From Deltaproteobacteria bacterium (GTDB taxonomy: Bacteria > UBA10199 > JACPAL01 > JAHFST01): a stretch of 64,000 nucleotides of DNA. The stretch lies in the NCBI GenBank assembly GCA_023265625.1, contig JAHFST010000010.1, positions 62,001 to 126,000 on the forward strand. The letters are read 5' to 3'. Made by a program: the position numbers and the translations under genes. Within the stretch, counting starts at the first letter, position 1. Each line of letters begins with the position of its first letter. Under the pieces are notes generated by a model. That model had not been told where the DNA came from, ran no database searches, and saw only the letters and a list, made by a program, of their open reading frames with translations. Below are positions 49,958 through 58,784 of this stretch, piece by piece.

Positions 49958-51130
49958 CTAAGCAATGATCGAAACGACGTTACGTTTTGTGTAGCGTGAT
50001 TGGAAGCTCTTCTCGAGTTCTTTGACCTTGGTGGATCCGGACGTTTTTCCCTCAGAGTTCTGGCCCAAGATGACCTTTAGGTCCTGTAGCGACTGGTCTG
50101 TTTGCAAGGCGGTGCGCAGCTCTTTATCCTCATTGATGAGTTGGGCCAAGCCGCCATTTTTGCTGAGGAACTGAAAGGTCAGCGGCGATTGTTCGCCTAT
50201 TTTTGTTTTGGCCTGATAGGCCGTGACATCGCGGATGATCATTGAGGCATTGAAATTGTCGCTTAATCCCTTGTTGCTTAGATTGTATTCGGGATGGTCT
50301 TTTAAAAATTGACCGGCCCGCGGCTGGTCAGTGATGTAATCTCCGGCCGCGACAAACTCGGCGATGTTCACATTGTCCGCGAAAAAACTCTTGGGATAGG
50401 CGCCTGAACCCGCGGCGTTGGCGGCAGCGGTACTGACGTAGTTATCAAAAATAGATTTGCTAGTCGGGCTGTCGACTTGGGACTTGAAGTTACGAGCATT
50501 GGTGTCGGCGTTGGCCGGAACCGTGTATTGATACACCTCATCAAGGTGGCTCAGTAGGTAAATCGCGGCCTTCGGGTGAGCCTGAAAGAATCCCTTGTCA
50601 TTTAACGGAGAGCTGGAATCAAACAGGGCCACGGCCTTGTCCGCCAAGAGGCTAAAGACATGGTCTTCCGGTGCCGGAGTCGAGCGGGCCAGCTTGCTGG
50701 CAAAGTCACTATCTTGATTGAGACGATCTTGAATGCCACCCGTGTTGAGCACGATCAAGGATGCGATCGCCGGTTTTGCCTTCAGGTCGGCCTCACTGAA
50801 TTCCTTGGCGGCATCCCCCTTGAGGAGTGCATGGGCCGTTTGCGCGATGACGCGCACGAGGTCGTCGCGTCCCGTGACCGTGGTTTTGGCGAGATTCTCC
50901 CGGGCCTGATCGGATTTGCCGATGACATACAGCAGGTCGTTATTGGCGGCCTTGAATTTTTCCAGGTCCTGTCCCGGGAGCGCCGAAAGTGAATCCACTC
51001 CCAAACCGGCTGTTTGGAACGGGCTCGTTCTCGAGGCACTTCGTGTCTGTACCGAGCTCCGCCCCGATCGCGCTGGACGATAGCTAACGATCTCGGCGCC
51101 CCCCGGACCTTGGATCCGCAGTTCAGCCAT
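49958..51130 (-). CDS. Hypothetical protein inserted antisense at the nuoI position
   Basis: 390 aa, function unknown. It contains no cysteine, so it cannot be a NuoI. The N-terminal 45 residues are low complexity (GRSSVQTRSASRTSPFQTAG); the rest is helical with a repeated style of segment (FFQAHPKAAIYLLSHLDEVY, FLKDHPEYNLSNKGLSDNF). No signal peptide or membrane helix. ATG 51130 is used, with a GTG at 51133 as alternative and a GGGGGAG sequence just upstream. It lies between nuoH and nuoJ, exactly where nuoI usually sits, in opposite orientation, convergent with nuoH and divergent from nuoJ. Confidence 0.62.
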   Translation of the reverse strand: MAELRIQGPGGAEIVSYRPARSGRSSVQTRSASRTSPFQTAGLGVDSLSALPGQDLEKFKAANNDLLYVIGKSDQARENLAKTTVTGRDDLVRVIAQTAHALLKGDAAKEFSEADLKAKPAIASLIVLNTGGIQDRLNQDSDFASKLARSTPAPEDHVFSLLADKAVALFDSSSPLNDKGFFQAHPKAAIYLLSHLDEVYQYTVPANADTNARNFKSQVDSPTSKSIFDNYVSTAAANAAGSGAYPKSFFADNVNIAEFVAAGDYITDQPRAGQFLKDHPEYNLSNKGLSDNFNASMIIRDVTAYQAKTKIGEQSPLTFQFLSKNGGLAQLINEDKELRTALQTDQSLQDLKVILGQNSEGKTSGSTKVKELEKSFQSRYTKRNVVSIIA

Positions 51131-51172
51131 CACTCCCCCCTATTACGTCTGAACGGCATTTTGCTAAAAGAC

Positions 51173-51200
51173 TTGAGAAAAAAATGCATTCGGGTAAAAA
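51173..51200 (+). promoter_or_regulatory. Candidate promoter for nuoJKLMN of cluster 2
   Basis: TTGAGA (51173-51178), 16-nt spacer, TAAAAA (51195-51200), 11 bases before the nuoJ ATG. A promoter here would be needed if transcription from nuoB2 does not pass through the 1.2-kb antisense gene. The match is modest. Confidence 0.3.
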
Positions 51201-51210
51201 CACTTAACCC

Positions 51211-51726
51211 ATGGAGCTTATTCTCTTTTACCTCTTTGCTGGCGTTGTGGTCAGCTCCGCCCTGCTGGTTGTCTTTTTTAGAAATCCATTGTCGTCGGCT
51301 CTGGCCCTGGTGGCCGCGTTGTTTGGAGTGGCGGCCCTCTTTGTGTTGCTCCATGCCTATTTCTTAGCGGCGATCCAGGTCCTGGTTTATGCGGGGGCCG
51401 TGATGGTGCTGTTTATTTTTATCATCATGATGATGAACTTGGATTTGACCACCTTGCGTAAGATTCACTACTCCTTCACCGGGATTGTCGGGGCCCTGTT
51501 TGGCAGCTATCTGGCGGCCATCTTGATCCTACGCTTGGGTTATTTTTCGGAAGCGGCGCGGGCCACCCCGGAGGATTACGGATCGATCGCCTCGATCGGC
51601 AAGCTGTTGTTTACCGATTATCAGGTCCCCTTTGAGATGACCTCGTTGTTGCTCCTGGTGGCCATCATCGGGGCGGTGATGTTGGCCAAAAAAGAGGCGA
51701 AACACGCGGCGAGGCAGGCCCCATGA
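51211..51726 (+). CDS. nuoJ: NADH-quinone oxidoreductase subunit J (cluster 2)
   Basis: 171 aa. LAAIQVLVYAGAVMVLFIFI is the conserved helix 3; MTSLLLLVAIIGAVMLAKKE ends the membrane part. It is longer at the C-terminus than the cluster 1 copy (basic KHAARQAP tail) and overlaps nuoK by 4 bases. Confidence 0.93.
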   Translation: MELILFYLFAGVVVSSALLVVFFRNPLSSALALVAALFGVAALFVLLHAYFLAAIQVLVYAGAVMVLFIFIIMMMNLDLTTLRKIHYSFTGIVGALFGSYLAAILILRLGYFSEAARATPEDYGSIASIGKLLFTDYQVPFEMTSLLLLVAIIGAVMLAKKEAKHAARQAP

Positions 51727-52025
51727 TCACCCTGGCCCATTATTTGACGCTGGCGGCGCTGCTTTTTTCCATTGGGGTGGTGGGCGTGGTGTTGCGCCGC
51801 AATGCCCTGATCATCCTCATGTCCATCGAGTTGATGTTAAACGCCGTCAACCTGACTTTTTTGTCGTTTGCCTACTATCGGCAGCAACTCTCCGGCCAGG
51901 TGTTGGTTTTTTTCGTCATCGCCCTGGCGGCGGCCGAGGCCACGGTTGGTTTGGCGATCTTGGTGGCGATCTTTAAGAAGCAAGGCACGGTGGATGTGGA
52001 TGAGTTAAGGTTCTTACGAGGCTAG
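51723..52025 (+). CDS. nuoK: NADH-quinone oxidoreductase subunit K (cluster 2)
   Basis: 100 aa, three helices. Both conserved glutamates are seen: IELMLNAVNLTF in helix 2 and AAAEATVGLAIL in helix 3. ATG overlaps the nuoJ stop (ATGA). Sequence is clearly distinct from the cluster 1 paralogue outside these motifs. Confidence 0.94.
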   Translation: MITLAHYLTLAALLFSIGVVGVVLRRNALIILMSIELMLNAVNLTFLSFAYYRQQLSGQVLVFFVIALAAAEATVGLAILVAIFKKQGTVDVDELRFLRG

Positions 52026-52029
52026 TTTT

Positions 52030-54009
52030 ATGGAACAATTAGTTTTTGGCCTGCCGCTGGGGTTTTTTGCGGCGCTGATACCGGCGTTGCCGCTGGTGGG
52101 GGCCCTGTGCAACGGTCTGATTGCCTTGATCTGTCGGAATCAACGCCGCGACGTGCCTGTGGCCTTGGTGAGTGTGATTGGGGTGGGGTTCCCGGTGCTG
52201 GCCTTTATCGTGGTCGTCGTGATGGCGCAGATATTTTGGAATCCCGCCACGGGTTTTGCCACGGCCCCGCTGTGGGACTGGATGAACGTCGGAGCCTTGC
52301 GCGTCCCGGTCTCGTTTCATATTGATCGCCTCTCTCTGGTGATGTGCCTGGTCGTCACCGGGGTTGGCTCCCTGATCCATTTTTATTCGATCGGTTATAT
52401 GGGCGAAGATCCGGGCTACGCGCGCTACTTTACCTTTCTCAATCTCTTCCTGTTTGCCATGTTGATGCTCGTGTTGGGCGCTAATCTCCCCCTGCTCTTT
52501 TTGGGATGGGAGGGGGTCGGGCTCTGTTCCTACTTTTTGATTAGTTTTTGGTTTACCGATCTGGAAAAGGCCGTGGCCGGTAAAAAGGCCTTTATCGTGA
52601 ACCGCATTGGTGATTTTGGATTTTTGCTGGGCATTTTTCTGCTCTACAGTCATTTGGCCGCGAAGGGGGGCGATACGGGGGGAGGGATGCTCAGTTTTGA
52701 AACCCTGCAAGCCTCGCGCGGGAATCTCTATCTGATTGCCACCCCGGTGGCCTTGTTGCTGTTTCTCGGCGCGGTGGGCAAATCCGCCCAAATCCCGCTC
52801 TATATCTGGTTGCCGGATGCGATGGCCGGTCCGACGCCGGTCTCCGCGTTGATCCATGCCGCCACGATGGTAACGGCGGGTGTTTATATGATTGCCCGGC
52901 TTCATTTTATCTACACCCTCTCGCCCCTGGCCATGCAGGTGGTGGCGACGGTCGGGGTGACGACGGCGTTTTTTGCGGCGGTGATTGCGCTGGCCCAGAC
53001 CGATATCAAAAAAGTTTTGGCTTATTCAACGATCAGCCAGCTGGGTTTTATGTTTTTGGCCCTGGGAGTGGGGGCATTTTCCGCCGCCATCTTCCATTTG
53101 GTGACCCACGCCTTTTTCAAGGCCTGTCTCTTCTTGGTGGCGGGTTCCGTGATCCATTCCATGCACGGCGAACAGGACATGTGGAAGATGGGGGGGCTGC
53201 GGCATAAGATGAAGATTACCTTTTTGACGGCGCTATGTGCCGTCTTGGCGATTGCCGGGATCGTCCCCTTTGCGGGTTTCTTCAGCAAGGATGCGATCCT
53301 GTGGCAGACCTTTGCCACCGGTCATAAGATTTTGTGGGCCTTTGGCTTGGCCACGGCGGGTATGACGGCGTTTTATATGGGGCGGTTTTTGGCCCTGACT
53401 TTTTTGGGATCGTCCCGGTTGGATCCCGAGCATAAACACCACCTGCACGAATCGCCTTTTTGGATGACGATCCCGCTGGTCTGCTTGGCCCTGCTATCCT
53501 TGGTGGGCGGGTGGGTGGGGGTACCAGAGGCCCTGAAGGGGAATGACCTGTGGCTCCATTGGTTTGCCCCCTTGTTTCCCTATGAAGAATTTTATCTCCT
53601 GTTGGAGAAAAAGGGCCATGGTTGGGAATTGATTCTTTCTGCGCTCACCTTGTTGGTGAGCTTTCATCTGGGGCTCTTCGCCCTGATCCTCTACGGCCAG
53701 AAGCCGCGCTTGATGGCCAAATGGGTGGAGGAACGCATCGCCTGGGTCAATCGCCTGGCCCTCCAGAAATTTTATGTCGATGAAATTTATCAGGCTCTGA
53801 TCATCCGCCCGGTGCGCTGGTTCTCCGAGACGGTCCTGTGGCAATTTTATGATCGCAAGGTCGTGGATGGCTTGGCGGTGCACGGTACTGCCGAGACGGT
53901 GGGTTTGTTGAGCCGGGTGTTTGCCCTGCTGCAGAATGGGTCGATCCAAAGTTATGTGTTATTTTTTATCATTGGCGTGGTGATTGTCATGGGGGCGTTG
54001 ATTTTTTAA
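52030..54009 (+). CDS. nuoL: NADH-quinone oxidoreductase subunit L (cluster 2)
   Basis: 659 aa. Shows GWEGVGLCSYFLISFWF, GKSAQIPLYIWLPDAMAGPT, SALIHAATMVTAGVYM and KKVLAYSTISQLGFM, plus the C-terminal extension (LQKFYVDEIYQALIIRPVRW) with the lateral helix. The core motifs match cluster 1 NuoL closely; the termini do not. The nuoM start directly abuts its stop. Confidence 0.95.
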   Translation: MEQLVFGLPLGFFAALIPALPLVGALCNGLIALICRNQRRDVPVALVSVIGVGFPVLAFIVVVVMAQIFWNPATGFATAPLWDWMNVGALRVPVSFHIDRLSLVMCLVVTGVGSLIHFYSIGYMGEDPGYARYFTFLNLFLFAMLMLVLGANLPLLFLGWEGVGLCSYFLISFWFTDLEKAVAGKKAFIVNRIGDFGFLLGIFLLYSHLAAKGGDTGGGMLSFETLQASRGNLYLIATPVALLLFLGAVGKSAQIPLYIWLPDAMAGPTPVSALIHAATMVTAGVYMIARLHFIYTLSPLAMQVVATVGVTTAFFAAVIALAQTDIKKVLAYSTISQLGFMFLALGVGAFSAAIFHLVTHAFFKACLFLVAGSVIHSMHGEQDMWKMGGLRHKMKITFLTALCAVLAIAGIVPFAGFFSKDAILWQTFATGHKILWAFGLATAGMTAFYMGRFLALTFLGSSRLDPEHKHHLHESPFWMTIPLVCLALLSLVGGWVGVPEALKGNDLWLHWFAPLFPYEEFYLLLEKKGHGWELILSALTLLVSFHLGLFALILYGQKPRLMAKWVEERIAWVNRLALQKFYVDEIYQALIIRPVRWFSETVLWQFYDRKVVDGLAVHGTAETVGLLSRVFALLQNGSIQSYVLFFIIGVVIVMGALIF

Positions 54010-55542
54010 ATGGATATTTTTCGCGATCATCTGCTGACTTGGATCATCTTTAGTCCCCTCCTGGGCCTGGTGCCGCTGTTCCTGTTTCCGAGTGGTCGGG
54101 AGAAACAATTAAAGGGCGTGGTGTTGGCCCTTTCGCTCATTCCCTTGGGATTCTCTCTCTGGCTCTTTGCCAGTTTTCAGGGCACCGGCGCTTATGAGTT
54201 TCAAGAAATGGTCCCTTGGATGCGCGGTTACCAGGCGGCTTATCAGGTGGGGGTCGATGGTTTTAGCTTATTGTTAATCTGCCTGACCACGTTTCTCCTC
54301 CCACTGGTCCTATTGGCCACCTGGAATGATGTGCATCGCAACGTCAAAGGGTATCTGTTTTTCTTTCTGTTGCTGGAGACCGGGATTTTGGGGGTTTTTT
54401 CCGCCCTCGATTTGCTCCTGTTCTACGTTTTTTGGGAGGCGGCGCTGATCCCGATGTATTTCCTGATCGGGATCTGGGGCGGCGAAGAAAGGATCTATGC
54501 CTCCATCAAGTTTGTCCTCTATACCATGGTGGGCAGCCTGCTCATGTTGGTGGCGATCCTCTATCTCTATTTTGCCGCGGGGCATTCTTTTTATTGGGGC
54601 GATATGGCCGCGCTTCACCTGCCTCGGATGACGCAGATCGTTCTTTTTGCGGCCTTCGGATTGGCCTTCGCCATCAAGGTCCCGCTGTTTCCGTTTCATA
54701 CCTGGTTGCCGGATGCCCACGTCCAGGCCCCAACCGGTGGGAGTGTGATCCTGGCCGGGGTGTTGCTCAAGATGGGGACCTACGGTTTTGCGCGCTTTGC
54801 GATCCCGTTTTTTCCGGAGGCGGTTCGAGCCCTGGGTCCGCTCTTGGCGGTGCTTTCCGTGATCGGAATTGTCTACGGTGCCCTGGTCTCGATGGTCCAG
54901 GTCGATATGAAAAAATTGGTGGCCTATTCGTCCGTGTCCCATTTGGGCTTCGTGGTCTTGGGGCTTTTTTCCCTCAATGCGCAAGGCGTCTCCGGGGCGA
55001 CCCTGCAAATGATCAACCATGGGCTCTCGACCGGGGGACTCTTTTTCTTGGTGGGGATGTTGTATGAACGACGCCACACCAAGCTGATCGCCGATTTTGG
55101 CGGTCTCGCCACCTCGATGCCGCTCTACAGCACCTGTTTTTTTATCATGCTGTTTTCTTCCATCGCCTTGCCCGGCACGAACGGCTTCATTGGAGAGTTT
55201 CTGATCCTGTTGGGTTCCTATCAAACCCATCCCATCCTCACGACGGTGGCCACTTCGGGTGTGATTTTTGCCGCTATCTACATGCTCTGGATGGCGCAGC
55301 GGGTCTTTTTAGGCAAGGTGACTCCTAAAAATCAAAATATTGCCGATCTATCGCTGCGCGAGGGCGTGGTCTTATTGCCCATCATCGTGCTGATCTTCTG
55401 GATCGGCTTCGCCCCAGGGTTTTTGTTGGATAAAATCAACCCGACGACGGAGGTTTTTTTAAAAACCAAAACCGAAAAAATCTCGATTCCTCCCTCTCCC
55501 GTAACGGGAGAGGGCCGGGGTGAGGGTGGAGACACCAATTAA
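54010..55542 (+). CDS. nuoM: NADH-quinone oxidoreductase subunit M (cluster 2)
   Basis: 510 aa. FYVFWEAALIPMYFLIGIWG, FPFHTWLPDAHVQAPTGGSV and KKLVAYSSVSHLGFVVLGLF identify NuoM. The C-terminal 18 or so residues (IPPSPVTGEGRGEGGDTN) are encoded by an inserted palindromic repeat rather than by family sequence; the preceding TEVFLKTKTEK already ends the conserved part. It overlaps nuoN by one base. Confidence 0.95.
   Translation: MDIFRDHLLTWIIFSPLLGLVPLFLFPSGREKQLKGVVLALSLIPLGFSLWLFASFQGTGAYEFQEMVPWMRGYQAAYQVGVDGFSLLLICLTTFLLPLVLLATWNDVHRNVKGYLFFFLLLETGILGVFSALDLLLFYVFWEAALIPMYFLIGIWGGEERIYASIKFVLYTMVGSLLMLVAILYLYFAAGHSFYWGDMAALHLPRMTQIVLFAAFGLAFAIKVPLFPFHTWLPDAHVQAPTGGSVILAGVLLKMGTYGFARFAIPFFPEAVRALGPLLAVLSVIGIVYGALVSMVQVDMKKLVAYSSVSHLGFVVLGLFSLNAQGVSGATLQMINHGLSTGGLFFLVGMLYERRHTKLIADFGGLATSMPLYSTCFFIMLFSSIALPGTNGFIGEFLILLGSYQTHPILTTVATSGVIFAAIYMLWMAQRVFLGKVTPKNQNIADLSLREGVVLLPIIVLIFWIGFAPGFLLDKINPTTEVFLKTKTEKISIPPSPVTGEGRGEGGDTN
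55492..55529. repeat. Palindromic repeat forming the 3' end of nuoM2
   Basis: CCCTCTCCCGTAACGGGAGAGGG hairpin followed by CCGGGGTGAGGGTGG. It is related in style to family B and supplies the last coding residues of NuoM2 and the stop region overlapping nuoN2. Confidence 0.7.
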
Positions 55543-57026
55543 TGGAAAAGTTGTTTAATACCGACTGGAATTTATTGTTACAACTAGCCCTTCCCATGGT
55601 GTTGTTGGCCGGGTTGGGCATGTCCCTGCTGCTTTGTTCCGCGTTTTTTCCGCGAGACCGGCCCAAGATTTTTCTTGGGGTGTTGTTGTTGGCCATCTTG
55701 GGCATCCTATTTTACACCTGGATGCAGTGGCGGGTGGTGGTGCCATTGTCGCAAGAAATGCTCCTGTTTGACCGGTTTTCTTACAGTCTGGATCTAATTG
55801 TGTTGGTGACCCTGTTGATCGTCTTACTCCTGTGCAGTAAGTATGTGTCTGCGGAAGGCACCCGGAGCAGTGAAGTTTATGCCTTGTTTCTTTTTGCCGT
55901 GGTCGGGATGATGTTGATCCATCATGGCGCGGACCTGATCGTGATCTTCCTGGGGATCGAGATCATGTCCTTGTCGAGTTATATCCTGACCGGTTCCAGA
56001 CGCGGGATCATCCGCTCCTACGAGGCGGCCATGAAGTATTTTATCCTGGGATCCTTTGCCTCTTGTTTTCTGCTCTATGGCATTGCCCTGGCCTATGGGG
56101 TGACGGGTTCAACCAGTTTGGCCTCGTTGCAATCATTGTCTTTGGCGGCGGATACTTCGGGGAATACCGTTTTGTTGACCATGTCGGTGGCCTTTCTCTT
56201 GGTGGGATTGGGGTTCAAGATTGCGGCGGTGCCGTTTCATCTCTGGGCCCCGGATGTCTATGAAGGCGCCCCGACCCCTGTCACGGCCTTCATGGCCGCC
56301 GGTGTCAAGACCGCGGCCTTTGCGGCCTTGCTGCGGATTGTATTGGCCCTGGGACATCTGCCGCAAATCCCCTGGATCCCCGTCTTGTGGATCCTCTCCG
56401 CCTTGACCATGACGATCGGCAACCTCGTGGCCTTACGCCAGACCCATATCAAGCGATTGTTGGCCTACTCCTCGGTGGCGCATGCGGGTTACCTATTGGT
56501 GGGGGTGACCGCGGCCCTGCAAAATAATACCCTTTCCGATGCGACTTTAGGCGGTGTGGTATTTTATCTCTTTGCCTATTCACTGATGACCTTGGGAGCC
56601 TTTGGGGTGGTGGTGGCGATGGGCCACCGCGGCGAGCAGGTGGAAGAATTGAGTGATTTTTCCGGGCTCTCGCAACGTCACCCGTTTTTGGCCGCGGCCT
56701 TGACGGTCTTTTTACTGTCCATGGCCGGGATCCCAGCCACCATTGGTTTTGCGGGAAAGTTCTACCTGTTTGCCGGGGCCGTCGAGGCCGGGTTTTATGG
56801 CCTGACGATCTTGGCGGTGTTGAACAGTGTTATTTCGGTTTATTACTACTTTGCCCCGATCATCAAAATGTACTTCCAGCCCCCTCGAGGCTATGAACTG
56901 CCGCCCTTGTCCTACCCCTTGCTGGCCGCGGTGTTTCTCTGTCTTTTTACCGTGCTGTATCTGGGGATCTTCCCATCCGATCTGTTCCTGATGGCGCGGG
57001 AATCGGTAAAAGAATTGATATTCTGA
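55542..57026 (+). CDS. nuoN: NADH-quinone oxidoreductase subunit N (cluster 2)
   Basis: 494 aa. FLGIEIMSLSSYILTGSRRG, KIAAVPFHLWAPDVYEGAPT and KRLLAYSSVAHAGYLLVGVT identify NuoN. Last gene of cluster 2; a family A repeat follows immediately. No nuoA follows here, unlike in cluster 1. Confidence 0.95.
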   Translation: MEKLFNTDWNLLLQLALPMVLLAGLGMSLLLCSAFFPRDRPKIFLGVLLLAILGILFYTWMQWRVVVPLSQEMLLFDRFSYSLDLIVLVTLLIVLLLCSKYVSAEGTRSSEVYALFLFAVVGMMLIHHGADLIVIFLGIEIMSLSSYILTGSRRGIIRSYEAAMKYFILGSFASCFLLYGIALAYGVTGSTSLASLQSLSLAADTSGNTVLLTMSVAFLLVGLGFKIAAVPFHLWAPDVYEGAPTPVTAFMAAGVKTAAFAALLRIVLALGHLPQIPWIPVLWILSALTMTIGNLVALRQTHIKRLLAYSSVAHAGYLLVGVTAALQNNTLSDATLGGVVFYLFAYSLMTLGAFGVVVAMGHRGEQVEELSDFSGLSQRHPFLAAALTVFLLSMAGIPATIGFAGKFYLFAGAVEAGFYGLTILAVLNSVISVYYYFAPIIKMYFQPPRGYELPPLSYPLLAAVFLCLFTVLYLGIFPSDLFLMARESVKELIF

Positions 57027-57027
57027 C

Positions 57028-57110
57028 GTAGGGGCGGCCCTGTGTGGCCGCCCTTGCCATGCGGACAATGGCCGCCCGGTTGAGGGCAACCACATAGGGT
57101 TGCCCCTACA
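57028..57110. repeat. Family A palindromic repeat after nuoN2
   Basis: An 83-bp double-hairpin member (GTAGGGGCGGCCC...GGCCGCCC and GGGCAACC...GGTTGCCCCTAC) directly behind the nuoN2 stop codon. It resembles the copies in cluster 1 at the outer ends, with a different centre. Confidence 0.8.
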
Positions 57111-57165
57111 TTCCTGATTGATGTTCCGGTATTATTTCCGCGTTTCTTATGTTACATTGTTCCTT

Positions 57166-57888
57166 ATGTTAAAAGGCCTGGACGACTTCCTAGACGAAAG
57201 CACCGCCAAAGGCCATCTCGTCGGTTGTTGGGGTTTTCATTCCAATCTTGATTTTACCCGGATGACGCCGGAGTCCAATAATGTCTGGTTTTTTGAACAG
57301 ACGTTCAATTTTCTCCGTTCGTTTTTTGGGGTGGTTTTGCCGGATTCCCTGGAATTGGTCACCTACAATGCCACGCAGCGGGTGGAAAAAAAGGGTCTCG
57401 ACCAGATGACCTTTTTGGATGAGTTCATGCTGGCCCTGAAAAAATTAAAAGAACCCATCTGGACGGCGAAACTCAATCTCAATCTGGTCGGATTCCTCCG
57501 CACCGCGCACGACCCGGACAAGCCCATCCGCATTCAAATTCAGGAACCAACGAGTTTTACGGTGTGGGGTGGTCCGGATGAGAGCGGTTTCCAGAGTTTT
57601 TCGGTGGGGTACACCTTGTTTTCCGATACGGTCTTGGAAGGGGAGGCGATGGAGTTGTGGTCGGTGAATCAGCCGATCTTAGAAAAGGCCTTGAAAAAAT
57701 GGGAGCAACAAACCGGCAAAAAGATTGAGGTGGTCAAATCAAACGCCAATCTCCCCATGAATAAACATGGCTTCAACCGCCCCGCCCGCCGTGGGACTGG
57801 GGTGCCTCCACCCCGTCCAGCAGCAGCCTCGCCTCGGCCGCCTAAAAAACCGATGACGGGGAAATCGCCGTTGGATGATTTGTTATAG
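57166..57888 (+). CDS. Hypothetical protein with proline-rich tail
   Basis: 240 aa from the ATG at 57166 (MLKGLDDFLDES); starts at 57121 or 57118 are possible. Residues 1-190 form an alpha/beta domain with no recognised family. Motif-like stretches are GHLVGCWGFHSNLDFTRMTP and IQEPTSFTVWGGPDESGFQS. The last 50 residues are basic and proline-rich (RPARRGTGVPPPRPAAASPR) and probably disordered. No signal peptide from this start. It is convergent with the DMT transporter and overlaps it by 6 bases. Confidence 0.6.
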   Translation: MLKGLDDFLDESTAKGHLVGCWGFHSNLDFTRMTPESNNVWFFEQTFNFLRSFFGVVLPDSLELVTYNATQRVEKKGLDQMTFLDEFMLALKKLKEPIWTAKLNLNLVGFLRTAHDPDKPIRIQIQEPTSFTVWGGPDESGFQSFSVGYTLFSDTVLEGEAMELWSVNQPILEKALKKWEQQTGKKIEVVKSNANLPMNKHGFNRPARRGTGVPPPRPAAASPRPPKKPMTGKSPLDDLL

Positions 57889-58749
57889 TGCCACCGGTTC
57901 CGCCCTCTCCAGCCGCGCAATCTGAATACAACACACCATCACCACCAAACTCCCCACGATGGACCAACTCGTTGGGATCTCCCGCCACAGGATCATCCCC
58001 GCCAAGAACGAGAGTACCACGCCAAAGTAGGAGAGGGGAGAGAGGCGGGAGACGTCTTCCAGGCCATAGGCGTGGGTCATGACGATCTGGCCCGCCGTGC
58101 CGAATAATCCGGACGAGATGAGCCACAGTGTTTCGCGGGGGGTGGGGGCGACGTAGTGTTGCAGCATGATCGGGATGGCGATGAAGGTGCAGACCCCCAT
58201 GAAATAAAACGCGATGCGCAGCGACGGGTCCGTTTCGGAAGATTGGTGGATGGCCACTACGACAATGGCCGAGAAGAAACTGGCCAACAGGGCGATCAGG
58301 CCGACGTAATTGAAGAAATTCATCTGCGGCCGCAAAATCAGGCCGATGCCGATCACCGCAATCGAGATCCAAAAGAACAAGGTCTTGGTGGGCCGCTCAT
58401 CCAAAAATAAGAAGGAGAGGATGGCGACAAAAATCGGAAAAGTGCTCCCTAAAATAGCGCAGTCCCCCAACGTCAGCCGTCCCAGGGCGTAAAAATTACA
58501 ACTCATCGCCAAGAGCCCGGAGAGGGACCGGGTCATGAGGATGGGGACATTCCTGGCGCGAAACGGAATACCCCGCGACCAGAGGAGCCCCGCCAAAATC
58601 AAAAATGACACCGAGGTGCGAAAAAACACGACCTCGTAGATGGGAATTTTTGGCGAGACGGCCTTAACGCAGACGGACATGCCGGTGAAGAAGAAACTGG
58701 CGGCCAGGATCAGGAGCCGGGGATTATTTTTAAAGGGAAACCATTTCAT
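57883..58749 (-). CDS. DMT-superfamily (EamA) transporter
   Basis: 288 aa, ten hydrophobic helices in two EamA repeats (RLLILAASFFFTGMSVCVKA and the second half from FNYVGLIALLASFFSAIVVV). Segments such as VVFFRTSVSFLILAGLL and LSPLSYFGVVLSFLAGMILW are typical of drug/metabolite exporters. The ATG at 58749 is used because the upstream extension is just translation of a family A repeat. Substrate unknown. Confidence 0.9.
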   Translation of the reverse strand: MKWFPFKNNPRLLILAASFFFTGMSVCVKAVSPKIPIYEVVFFRTSVSFLILAGLLWSRGIPFRARNVPILMTRSLSGLLAMSCNFYALGRLTLGDCAILGSTFPIFVAILSFLFLDERPTKTLFFWISIAVIGIGLILRPQMNFFNYVGLIALLASFFSAIVVVAIHQSSETDPSLRIAFYFMGVCTFIAIPIMLQHYVAPTPRETLWLISSGLFGTAGQIVMTHAYGLEDVSRLSPLSYFGVVLSFLAGMILWREIPTSWSIVGSLVVMVCCIQIARLERAEPVAL

Positions 58750-58755
58750 GGGACT

Positions 58756-58781
58756 TGTAGGGGCGCCCCTTGGCGCGCCCC
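58756..58781. repeat. Family A half-element between two minus-strand genes
   Basis: TGTAGGGGCGCCCC..GGCGCGCCCC, a short single-hairpin member lying between the start of the transporter gene and the stop of the SufS-like gene. Confidence 0.7.
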
Positions 58782-58784
58782 AAA

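Noticed and set aside
49958-51130. The antisense gene as a highly diverged NuoI
   Set aside because: It has no cysteine at all and is more than twice the size of NuoI, on the opposite strand.
122-58781. The recurring family A and B repeats as a CRISPR array
   Set aside because: They are single, widely spaced palindromes of variable centre without regular spacers; no cas genes are present.
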